Assembly: GCA_003561665.1 (NCBI GenBank)
Contig: PWVY01000059.1
Span: 1-6,501, forward strand
Source of the DNA: Thermoplasmata archaeon
GTDB lineage: Archaea; Thermoplasmatota; SW-10-69-26
Direction: 5' to 3'
Length of the DNA: 6,501 nt
In this document: positions 1 to 4,919 of the stretch, one piece after another
Layout: each line of letters starts with the position of its first letter
Position numbering within the stretch: position 1 is the stretch's first letter
Notes under the pieces: model-generated
The model's input: only the letters and a program-made list of their open reading frames with translations
The model's database searches: none
Told to the model about the DNA's origin: nothing
Translations under genes and position numbers: made by a program

Positions 1-982
1 AGGGCCACTCAAGCGGCCCCTGGAACCCTGAAGCCCCCAAGATGTGCGCGTTGTACACCAACCCGATGCCGTTCGTCCACGTGTGCGGCGTGAAACCCAA
101 CCCCTCCTCCTTGCAGCGCCTGGCCACGGCAAGGCTCGTCTTGGCCCCCCCGCAAAGCGTCGCATCCGGCTGGTACTTATCCAAACAACCATGCTCGAAA
201 AGCGGCCGGAACGCGTGCTCACCCCCCAAAAGCTCCCCCCCCGCGATGGTCGTCTCCGTGCTCCGCCGAAGCTTGGCCATGCCCTCCACATCATGCATGT
301 CCAACGGCTCCTCCAACCACGCCACCTCATGCTCCTCGCAAAAAGCAGCAAAGGTGCGAGCCCTCTCCAGATCCCACTTCGGCGCAGGCCCCGTCGCCGT
401 GACCCGCCACCCCTGGTTAGCATCCACAGCCAACGCCACCCCATGCTCCTCCGCAGCATGGGACGCCTCCTCCAACATCGCAACATCCTCCTCCAACGAC
501 TCGCTGTGAGCCCTCAGCTTGACCGTGCCCACACCCAAGCTTGCACCCTTGGCCACCTGATCACTCGCGTTCTCAACCGTCGTCACTTGACCCGTGCTCG
601 CGTACGCATCCACCGAGAACGGATCCCCACCAAGCAACGAGCACGCCGGCTCCCCCTCCAACTTCCCCCAAAGATCCAAAAACGCCGCCTCGATCCACGG
701 GTTCCGCCACCCCAAAAACGCCGCCTGACGAAGACGAGAACGCACCGTCTCGATATCATCCACAGCCAACTCGACCAGGTAGGGCCCAACAAGAGCCCCC
801 AACCCCTCCCGCTCCCGGTTCAACGCCGGCCCTGCAGCAATCCCCTTCCGGCCATCCTTCGTCGAGATGCGAAGAAGCGTGAACCGGTTCTCCGTTTGCG
901 GGTACGCCGGAAGCCACGCAGGGAAGAACGTCTCCTCACACGGAACCGCCACATGGAAAAGCTCGACACGATGAACCTTCAT
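1..982 (-). CDS. Mandelate racemase/muconate lactonizing-type enolase-superfamily enzyme (C-terminus cut by window edge)
   Basis: Partial gene of 327 visible codons, open to the left edge. It encodes a metal-dependent barrel enzyme that abstracts a proton alpha to a carboxylate (dehydratase, racemase or epimerase; substrate unknown). An N-terminal capping domain (about residues 1-115) precedes the barrel. Superfamily residues are in order: K155-L-R157 on the second strand; metal ligands D187 (DANQGW), E224 (WLEEP) and E250 (AGGE); and the D273 (QPDA)/H300 (TPHTW) dyad, spaced 27 residues as in mandelate racemase D270/H297. E325 (LEWP) is a plausible electrophilic glutamate. The His-Asp dyad places it in the mandelate racemase subgroup and argues against MenC-like OSBS and dipeptide epimerases, which use a second lysine. 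About 11 extra residues follow DANQGW. I recall uncharacterised relatives with the same KLR and PxWDL features. About 50 C-terminal residues are probably missing. The ATG lies 17 nt after the carbonic anhydrase stop, so it is probably co-transcribed. No clear Shine-Dalgarno sequence is seen. Confidence 0.93.
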   Translation of the reverse strand, partial: MKVHRVELFHVAVPCEETFFPAWLPAYPQTENRFTLLRISTKDGRKGIAAGPALNREREGLGALVGPYLVELAVDDIETVRSRLRQAAFLGWRNPWIEAAFLDLWGKLEGEPACSLLGGDPFSVDAYASTGQVTTVENASDQVAKGASLGVGTVKLRAHSESLEEDVAMLEEASHAAEEHGVALAVDANQGWRVTATGPAPKWDLERARTFAAFCEEHEVAWLEEPLDMHDVEGMAKLRRSTETTIAGGELLGGEHAFRPLFEHGCLDKYQPDATLCGGAKTSLAVARRCKEEGLGFTPHTWTNGIGLVYNAHILGASGFQGPLEWP

Positions 983-999
983 CGCCACGATAAAGCACG

Positions 1000-1722
1000 T
1001 CAAACCTTATCAATGAAACCGGGCCACTCCCGACCCTCCAACAACGACACCACATGCTCATCACGATCACCCACCAACCCCAACAGGCCCTGGCGACCCC
1101 GCTCCCCGTTCACACGAACCACGTACACACGCCCCGCCGGGCCCCCGTACGCACCCGTGACATCGTACACGAACCCGAACACATCCACCCCCTCCGGAAC
1201 CTCCCCCCGCTTCTCCAAGAACGCACACTGGGCATGCACGTTCACCTCCACCAACACATCCCGCACCAACGCCTCGCCCTCCCCATCCTCCACCGTCCCC
1301 GCCCGGAACGCCCCCTCCACCAACGGCACTAACGCCTCCACATCCGCCGATACGCCCGGCAACTCCGGCCACGCCCCCCGATACGCATCCAACGCCGCCT
1401 GCACCGCGCCGCACCCCGTATGCCCCACAACAGCGACCGTGCCCGTCTCCGTCATGTTCACCGGGTACGCCACGCTCCCCGCCACCACGCGCTGACCCTC
1501 CACCACGCTCCACGCTTGGTTCCCGATCACCCCCACCGTGAACAACCACCCTGGATCGTTCACGCTCCACATCCCCTCCTGCGACACGCGCGAATCCGAA
1601 CAACACACCGACACCACCGGAGGCCGCTGATCACCCGGCAACGACGAAACGCCCTCCGCCTTCAACGCGTCAACATGCGCCCGGTTCCGTTCCAAAAGAT
1701 CCGCCAACGACGCTCGAGGCAT
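1000..1722 (-). CDS. Beta-class carbonic anhydrase
   Basis: Zinc enzyme for reversible hydration of CO2 to bicarbonate, probably cytosolic. From the chosen ATG it has 240 residues, normal for the class. It carries the zinc/catalytic block C41-S-D43-S-R45 and the H101-T-G-C104 pair (VGHTGCGAV), so all three zinc ligands (C41, H101, C104) and the Asp-Arg dyad are present. The block around residues 38-52 resembles haloarchaeal-type enzymes as I remember them. The start is uncertain. The ATG at 1722 begins MPRASLADLL, close to the usual family start, but only a G-run one base away resembles a ribosome site. An in-frame ATG at 1767 overlaps the DUF488 stop (TGATG), and one at 1788 has GGAG 5 nt upstream; these would add 15 or 22 residues without obvious homology. 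The coding strand is G-rich and the protein is unusually rich in Gly and Val. It lies between DUF488 and the enolase-superfamily gene in one apparent operon. Confidence 0.93.
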   Translation of the reverse strand: MPRASLADLLERNRAHVDALKAEGVSSLPGDQRPPVVSVCCSDSRVSQEGMWSVNDPGWLFTVGVIGNQAWSVVEGQRVVAGSVAYPVNMTETGTVAVVGHTGCGAVQAALDAYRGAWPELPGVSADVEALVPLVEGAFRAGTVEDGEGEALVRDVLVEVNVHAQCAFLEKRGEVPEGVDVFGFVYDVTGAYGGPAGRVYVVRVNGERGRQGLLGLVGDRDEHVVSLLEGREWPGFIDKV

Positions 1723-1766
1723 ACCCCCCCAACAAGAACCCCAAGAAAAAGCATACCCAACACGCA

Positions 1767-2216
1767 TCACAGATGAACGATGCGCCATCCCTCCTCCCTG
1801 AAGCGCTCCGCCAAAAAGCGCCGATGACAATCCTCAACCCTCCGTTCCATGCACATGATCGCACACCGCTCATCCTCAGCAAGCTCCCGCAAACCATCCA
1901 TCGCCTCCTCATTCTCCTCCAAGTGCTCCCTGTACGACGCCTCGAAACTCCCAACCCTCCCCTCCTTCACCGCTCGACGGATCTCCCTCGGCAACCCCAA
2001 CGCGCCCACATGCTCGTACATCACGCCCGCTTGGCTCAACGCATCCCTTAACGGCCCCTTCGTGAACCCCGGCTTCCTACTCCAAGGATTATCCCTCACA
2101 TCCACAACACGCTCAACACCCTCGTCACGGAGCAACTCCAAGAACGACGGAAGATCCCTCCCCTCATACCCAACCGTGAACAAGATCCGCCCATCGCCCA
2201 AACGCGACTGCTTCAT
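1767..2216 (-). CDS. DUF488 family protein
   Basis: A 149-residue protein with the full DUF488 signature: TVGYEG (14-19), VDVRxNPWSR (38-47), YEHVGALG (67-74) and the C-terminal C122-M-E-R...C130-H-R-R block. The biochemical role of the family is not established. The conserved Arg, Cys and His residues suggest a nucleic-acid or nucleotide-related enzyme, but this is inference. Length is typical (about 120-180). The ATG at 2216 is preferred, although in-frame TTG (2225) and GTG (2219) codons directly precede it; no Shine-Dalgarno sequence helps decide. It is the second gene of the minus-strand cluster: 32 nt separate it from the upstream hypothetical gene, and its TGA stop overlaps an ATG of the downstream carbonic anhydrase frame (TGATG), so translation may be coupled. 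Confidence 0.9.
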   Translation of the reverse strand: MKQSRLGDGRILFTVGYEGRDLPSFLELLRDEGVERVVDVRDNPWSRKPGFTKGPLRDALSQAGVMYEHVGALGLPREIRRAVKEGRVGSFEASYREHLEENEEAMDGLRELAEDERCAIMCMERRVEDCHRRFLAERFREEGWRIVHL

Positions 2217-2248
2217 CACGAACAAGAACCAACGAAACCGACAAGAGC

Positions 2249-2554
2249 CTACGGTCCCGACAAGACCCCCAACCCAACCCCCACCACGGCCAACGACGCA
2301 TCACCCACGCGGTCATCACGTACCGTCAAACGATTCACGGACCAAAGCGCCAACCCCCCATACGCGCTCAAACACGCTATGCGGGCCACCCGATCATGGA
2401 CACTGCACGACACCTCCGGAGCCTGTTGATCCACGACGTGCTTTAACGTCCCCTTGATCATCTGACCCGCCGCCAGCGCGCTCGACAAAACGCTCGACCC
2501 CTCACCCGAGCCATCCTCCGCCAACGCCACGAACATACCCTCATCAACGATCAT
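2249..2554 (-). CDS. Hypothetical protein, 101 residues, first gene of the minus-strand cluster
   Basis: I do not recognise this family. The 101-residue product starts MIVDEGMFVA, has an acidic Gly/Ser-rich stretch (residues 13-25), a central segment with two cysteines and a histidine (C50, H53, C61 in SCSVHDRVARIACLSAY), an alternating basic/acidic part, and a hydrophobic Gly/Val-rich tail (about residues 86-99) that could be a strand pair or a marginal membrane segment. Codon use (GTG, GCG, GGT) matches the downstream genes, which supports reality, and the frame leads straight into the DUF488 gene 32 nt downstream. A GTG start at 2692 in the same frame would add 46 residues but would run through the divergent promoter region and over the MazG-like gene start, so the ATG at 2554 is preferred. 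A chance open frame cannot be excluded in DNA this biased. Confidence 0.55.
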   Translation of the reverse strand: MIVDEGMFVALAEDGSGEGSSVLSSALAAGQMIKGTLKHVVDQQAPEVSCSVHDRVARIACLSAYGGLALWSVNRLTVRDDRVGDASLAVVGVGLGVLSGP

Positions 2555-2672
2555 GCAAACCAACCCCTCCAACAACCGCACCCAACAAGCCCCCAACCAC
2601 GAACCGTTCGAAAACGAACGAAACCAACAGAGCAGGGTAAGGCGTAAAAGCCCAAGCCCTCGTGCCACCCCC
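2555..2672. promoter_or_regulatory. Divergent intergenic region between hypothetical gene and MazG-like gene
   Basis: This 118-bp stretch separates the two oppositely oriented transcription units and should hold both promoters. For the plus strand, GTAAAA at 2644-2649 sits 24-29 nt before the MazG-like ATG, the spacing expected of an archaeal TATA box for a leaderless transcript. No good TATA-like element is visible for the minus strand. An inverted repeat at 2605-2620 could be an operator. The stretch is poor in G on the plus strand. The assignment rests on gene arrangement and spacing only. Confidence 0.45.
2605..2620. repeat. Perfect 6-bp inverted repeat with AAAA spacer
   Basis: CGTTCG (2605-2610) and CGAACG (2615-2620) are perfect reverse complements separated by AAAA. 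The element lies in the divergent intergenic region, about 53 nt before the MazG-like ATG and 51 nt before the ATG of the minus-strand hypothetical gene, a position suited to an operator for either direction. There is no second copy in the window, so chance occurrence is possible. Confidence 0.4.
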
Positions 2673-3029
2673 ATGACGAACAGCCTCGACACGTACGCGG
2701 AAGAGATTCAAACTTTCGTGGACGAGCGAGACTGGGAACAATACCACAACCCCAAAGACCTCGCCATCGGCCTCGCCACAGAAGCCAGCGAACTCCTCGA
2801 ACTGTTCCGCTTCCTTGACGAACACGACATCACCGAACGCCTCAAAGACCCCAACTACCGACAACGCATCCACGACGAAGTCGGCGACACCCTCTTCTTC
2901 CTCGTCCGCTTCGCACAGCGCCTCGACATCAACCTTCTCCAAGCCGGTCAAGAAAAGCTACAAAAAAGCCGCGAGAAATACCCCGCCGACGAATACCGAG
3001 GCGACAACTGGAAAGTCCTCGACCCCTGA
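2673..3029 (+). CDS. MazG-like nucleotide pyrophosphohydrolase (dCTPase/RS21-C6 type)
   Basis: A 118-residue all-helical NTP pyrophosphohydrolase predicted to hydrolyse nucleoside triphosphates to monophosphate plus PPi, cleaning the nucleotide pool. The N-terminal RDWEQYHNPKDLAIGL segment (residues 19-34) matches the single-domain MazG/DCTPP1 type. The Mg-binding motif is complete: E37-A-S-E40 with E43 nearby, then E69-V-G-D72. The C-terminal KYPADEYRG (102-110) is the usual tail. Length is normal. The ATG at 2673 is chosen because homology begins at once; an in-frame ATG at 2553 would add 40 low-complexity residues through the promoter region. No Shine-Dalgarno sequence precedes it and a TATA-like GTAAAA lies 24 nt upstream, which fits a leaderless mRNA. 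Codons are strongly C-ending. The DUF504 gene follows after 5 nt, so the two are almost certainly co-transcribed. Confidence 0.92.
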   Translation: MTNSLDTYAEEIQTFVDERDWEQYHNPKDLAIGLATEASELLELFRFLDEHDITERLKDPNYRQRIHDEVGDTLFFLVRFAQRLDINLLQAGQEKLQKSREKYPADEYRGDNWKVLDP

Positions 3030-3034
3030 CGACC

Positions 3035-3295
3035 ATGTCCACCGGGCTCGAAGGCCCCCGCGCCACCCTCAACGAACTCAAATGGCGCCACGACGCCCTC
3101 GACGAAGCCACCATCTACTACGAACACCGCGGCGCACCCAACGACACCGCAACCGCCAGCGGCGCCGACATCCACAACCTCGGACGCTCCTTCATCACCC
3201 TCACGCGAAGACGCAAAACGGTCAAAATCCCATACCATCGCGTCTTCAAAATCGACCGCGACGGAGACGAGATCTTCCACCGCGACAACCTATAA
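3035..3295 (+). CDS. UPF0248/DUF504 protein (MJ1316 RNA cyclic group end recognition domain)
   Basis: An 86-residue single-domain protein of the mainly archaeal UPF0248 family. Its landmarks are LNELKW (12-17), HRGAP (31-35), LGRSF (49-53) and IPYHRV (65-70), with a basic loop RRRK at 58-61. The domain has been proposed, from comparative genomics, to recognise cyclic-phosphate RNA ends and to take part in RNA repair; I know of no enzymatic activity for it alone. Length is typical. The ATG lies 5 nt after the MazG-like stop. The gene converges on the last PspC gene with only 7 bp between stop codons. It is the strongest archaeal marker in the window. Confidence 0.9.
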   Translation: MSTGLEGPRATLNELKWRHDALDEATIYYEHRGAPNDTATASGADIHNLGRSFITLTRRRKTVKIPYHRVFKIDRDGDEIFHRDNL

Positions 3296-3302
3296 CCCAC
3301 GC

Positions 3303-3482
3303 CTACTTCATCGTGAGAGCCAGGAAGAAATACAACAAGACGCCCGGGATGACGCCCGTTAACACCGTCAACACCACGTAGATGACCCGAAACCACGTCG
3401 GGTTCCAACCGAACCGCTCAGCGATCCCCCCAAGCGTCCCGCTCACCACCTGATCATAACGAGCCTTCGACCAACGCGGCAT
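3303..3482 (-). CDS. PspC-domain membrane protein (third of three)
   Basis: A 59-residue PspC-domain protein. The N-terminal part (about 8-26, with TLGGIAERFGW) matches the usual CGGLAEYFGVDPTxVR motif, but the cysteine before the Gly pair is replaced by Leu and ValAspPro by TrpAsnPro. One hydrophobic membrane segment with central Gly/Pro spans about residues 31-57, and the protein ends almost directly after it. PspC domains anchor and sense in the phage-shock membrane-stress response of bacteria; archaeal roles are mostly unknown. The ATG at 3482 lies inside the end of the preceding PspC gene (40-bp overlap in another frame), so coupling is likely. A TTG at 3494 is a less likely start. Confidence 0.85.
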   Translation of the reverse strand: MPRWSKARYDQVVSGTLGGIAERFGWNPTWFRVIYVVLTVLTGVIPGVLLYFFLALTMK

Positions 3483-3706
3483 CCACGCACCCAAACGCGC
3501 ATCCCCAGAAAAAGGGACACCCTCTCACATAAGTCCATCACGAGCACGAACACCAGGTACGCCAACAACCCCGGAACAAAGCCGGTGAACAGCGTACCAA
3601 CAACGAACAAGACACGCACAAGCGTACTGTCCACCCCCCACTGCTCAGCCAAACCCCCACAGACACCAGCCAAGACCTTGTCAGACCTGGATTTACGAAG
3701 CGCCAT
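3443..3706 (-). CDS. PspC-domain membrane protein (second of three) with unusual C-terminal tail
   Basis: An 87-residue protein. Residues 1-32 contain the canonical PspC N-terminus, including AGVCGGLAEQWGVDSTLVR, and residues 33-58 form a hydrophobic membrane segment. A normal single-domain PspC protein would end soon afterwards. Here about 28 further residues follow, rich in Arg, Val and Trp (CERVSLF...RRLVMIRW), and they overlap the start of the next PspC gene in a different frame. The tail may be a genuine extension, or the result of an indel near the T-run in the reading strand around 3520; a stop codon occurs just after the membrane segment in a neighbouring frame. It starts 3 nt after the stop of the first PspC gene. 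The role is probably in membrane stress; the partner is unknown. Confidence 0.85.
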   Translation of the reverse strand: MALRKSRSDKVLAGVCGGLAEQWGVDSTLVRVLFVVGTLFTGFVPGLLAYLVFVLVMDLCERVSLFLGMRVWVRGCRVGRRLVMIRW

Positions 3707-3709
3707 ACG

Positions 3710-3931
3710 CTATCCCCCCTGCTCGATCTCCGACTCCGTAGGAGCCAAAAGCCATAGCAAGAGATACGCGAAGAAGCCAATGCCCGCACTGAACAACGTA
3801 ACGATTACCCATAACACGCGAACCAGCGTAGGGTCCACGCCCAGGTAGGCTCCTAAGCCTCCGCATACACCAGCGAAGATGCGATCCGTATCTGATCGAA
3901 CATACCGCTCAGGCCGGGATTCTTCGCTCAT
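3710..3931 (-). CDS. PspC-domain membrane protein (first of three)
   Basis: A 73-residue PspC-domain protein with an extra acidic N-terminus (MSEESRPERYVRSDTD). The canonical motif FAGVCGGLGAYLGVDPTLVR spans residues 19-38, a membrane segment covers about 36-62 with AGIGFFAY at its turn, and an acidic tail (TESEIEQGG) ends it. It leads an array of three paralogues with spacing of +3 nt and then a 40-bp overlap, implying one transcript. The ATG at 3931 is chosen because the domain starts soon after; upstream in-frame sequence would run through the divergent intergenic region and over the start of the zinc-finger gene. GGTG 1-4 nt before the start is the only ribosome-site-like feature. Confidence 0.9.
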   Translation of the reverse strand: MSEESRPERYVRSDTDRIFAGVCGGLGAYLGVDPTLVRVLWVIVTLFSAGIGFFAYLLLWLLAPTESEIEQGG

Positions 3932-4037
3932 CACCGACACAGAAACCGTCCCGAAGGATAGGTATTGCGCAAACCTAGGGAGACGTTTCAAGGATTTAGC
4001 CACGCTGTTGATAAGGCCCCCTGCACACAATGGGTCG
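3932..4037. promoter_or_regulatory. Divergent intergenic region between PspC array and zinc-finger gene
   Basis: This 106-bp stretch separates the minus-strand PspC array from the plus-strand microprotein gene and is more AT-rich than its surroundings. For the plus gene, GTTGATAAGG (4007-4016) is centred about 25 nt before its ATG, suitable for a TATA element of a leaderless mRNA. For the PspC direction, the reverse complement of 3949-3958 (AATACCTATC) lies about 20-30 nt before that ATG. Both are weak matches and are offered as candidates only. Confidence 0.35.
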
Positions 4038-4181
4038 ATGACCCACGATGGACCGCTTCGTTGTGACCGATGCGGCCGACGCATCGTTCGAGTCCCATCG
4101 GTCTTCTCCGGGTCCTCGCGGACCCTCTGCCTTGGGTGCGCGCACCCGGCCTACGCCCTTCCTACCGTCGATGAACCCTAA
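4038..4181 (+). CDS. Small zinc-finger protein, 47 residues
   Basis: A microprotein with two CxxC pairs: C9-D-R-C12 (LRCDRCGRR) and a second pair in LCLGCAH near residues 35-38. The arrangement is that of a four-cysteine zinc ribbon. Small zinc-finger proteins of this kind are frequent in archaea, where a few influence regulation or biofilm formation; the partner here cannot be predicted. About 22 residues separate the pairs, a normal zinc-ribbon distance. The ATG at 4038 is preferred because an upstream in-frame start at 3879 would run into the PspC gene. Its TAA overlaps the TAG of the convergent peroxiredoxin gene by 4 bp (CTAA). Codon use is balanced, unlike the flanking biased regions. 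Confidence 0.75.
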   Translation: MTHDGPLRCDRCGRRIVRVPSVFSGSSRTLCLGCAHPAYALPTVDEP

Positions 4182-4645
4182 GCCTTCTCGAGAGCTTCAA
4201 GGACCTCTTGAGCATGGCCTTCGGGATTCACGTTCGTCCATGCTTCTTGGATGGTTCCCTCGGCGTCGATGAGGAACGTGGAACGTTGCGTCCCGTAGAA
4301 CTCGTTCCCGAACATCTTCTTCTTGATCCACACACCAAACGCTTCAGCGAGCTTCCCCCCTTCATCGACGAGGAGAGGGAAGTCCAAATCGTACTTCTCT
4401 TTGAACTTGATATGGCTGTTCGCATCGTCATCGCTTACCCCGAAGACTCGTACACCGATCTCGTTGAACGCTCCCATCGCGTCTTGGAACCCGCAGGCTT
4501 CTTTCGTACAGCCCGGCGTGTCGTCCCTTGGGTAAAAGAAGAGAACGAATGGAGTTCCTTCGAGTTCTTCGGGAGACCAGACCTGGCCGGTCTCGTCCTC
4601 GACCTGGAACGGGGGCACATCGTCCCCTGCGGTTGGGTGCGTCAT
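4178..4645 (-). CDS. bcp: Thiol peroxidase of the Bcp/PrxQ peroxiredoxin family
   Basis: A 155-residue cytosolic peroxiredoxin that reduces hydrogen peroxide and organic hydroperoxides with thioredoxin-like donors. The active site F-Y-P39-R-D-D-T43-P44-G-C46-T-K-E-A-C51 holds the peroxidatic Cys46, its Pro/Thr partners, and a resolving Cys51 five residues on, the PrxQ/Bcp arrangement. The catalytic-site Arg is in QRSTFLID (R121). VFGVSDDD (67-74) and YDLDFPLLVDE (85-95) are usual family blocks. Length matches the family (about 150-160). No Shine-Dalgarno sequence precedes the ATG. The upstream 47-residue gene ends 44 nt away, so the pair may share a transcript. The 3' end overlaps the convergent zinc-finger gene by 4 bp. 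Confidence 0.96.
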   Translation of the reverse strand: MTHPTAGDDVPPFQVEDETGQVWSPEELEGTPFVLFFYPRDDTPGCTKEACGFQDAMGAFNEIGVRVFGVSDDDANSHIKFKEKYDLDFPLLVDEGGKLAEAFGVWIKKKMFGNEFYGTQRSTFLIDAEGTIQEAWTNVNPEGHAQEVLEALEKA

Positions 4646-4689
4646 GGCGAGCCAAGAGGGTCAGGTTGTTGAAGAGTCGCTCGGTGATG

Positions 4690-4833
4690 CTAGGTTAGCG
4701 TGGTGGGGTCAAGGAGTCCGCGTTCGGCGAGTTGTTCGCCGATCTCGCGCATGCGGACGTACGTTCGAATCTGCTGTTCAAGCTCGGGCTCGAGGTTGTC
4801 GGGTACTTGGAGAAACACTGCACTCTCATCCAT
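4690..4833 (-). CDS. Hypothetical microprotein, 47 residues, upstream of the peroxiredoxin
   Basis: Family not recognised. The reading frame is a clean 47 codons from ATG at 4833 to TAG at 4690, with a stop immediately upstream, so this ATG is the only sensible start. The product begins MDESAVFLQVPDNLEPELEQ, is acidic at the N-terminus, and residues 15-40 (EPELEQQ...EIGEQLAERGL) read as an amphipathic helix or short coiled coil. There is no membrane segment or cysteine. Codon use is mixed, like the peroxiredoxin 44 nt downstream, and supports a real gene. It could be a small regulator or an adaptor, but nothing in the sequence shows which. A 7-bp stem hairpin lies 15 nt before its start. Confidence 0.6.
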   Translation of the reverse strand: MDESAVFLQVPDNLEPELEQQIRTYVRMREIGEQLAERGLLDPTTLT

Positions 4834-4919
4834 CGGTCATCCCATCCAGGCGGTCCAACCGCCTACCAGGGCATGACAGGGGTGGGCCCTTAACCCTTGG
4901 GAAAGGGGGACTTCACCCT
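4834..4919. promoter_or_regulatory. Intergenic region between pabC-like gene and the 47-residue gene
   Basis: This 86-bp stretch separates two minus-strand genes. It holds a perfect 7-bp hairpin (4848-4864) and, further upstream in the reading direction, a 5-bp stem CCCTT-GGGA-AAGGG (4894-4907) beside a GGAAAGGGGG tract. Neither has a T-run after it on the minus strand, so neither is a clear terminator. TTAA at 4890-4893 is the only TATA-like sequence. The G-tract slightly recalls the G-string of archaeal origin boxes, but it is a single copy. Confidence 0.3.
4848..4864 (-). other. Perfect 7-bp stem hairpin in the leader of the 47-residue gene
   Basis: AGGCGGT (4848-4854) and ACCGCCT (4858-4864) pair perfectly around a 3-nt loop. 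In the minus-strand transcript this would be a GC-rich stem ending 15 nt before the microprotein start codon, or 56 nt after the pabC-like stop. There is no following T-run, so an RNA-structure role in leader or tail is as likely as termination. Confidence 0.4.

Noticed and set aside
44..1495. Very long plus-strand open frame (483 codons) across the left third
   Set aside because: It lies opposite two genes with complete catalytic motifs on the minus strand, its product is low-complexity Arg/Pro/Thr/His, and it is explained by the C-rich plus strand lacking stops.
2553..2672. 40-residue N-terminal extension of the MazG-like protein
   Set aside because: The extra residues are Asn/Gln/Pro/Arg-rich without homology, and the ATG at 2673 matches the family start with a TATA-like element at leaderless spacing.
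2544..2951. Minus-strand frame of 135 codons opposite the MazG-like gene
   Set aside because: It has Val/Glu/Phe-rich shadow composition, and the plus strand carries the complete MazG metal-binding motif.
4208..4672. Plus-strand frame of 154 codons opposite the peroxiredoxin
   Set aside because: The minus strand has an intact PrxQ active site over its full family length; the plus frame is its mirror.
4848..4864. Hairpin as an intrinsic terminator for the pabC-like gene
   Set aside because: No T-run follows on the minus strand, and archaeal termination relies mainly on T-tracts, so only a structured element is claimed.
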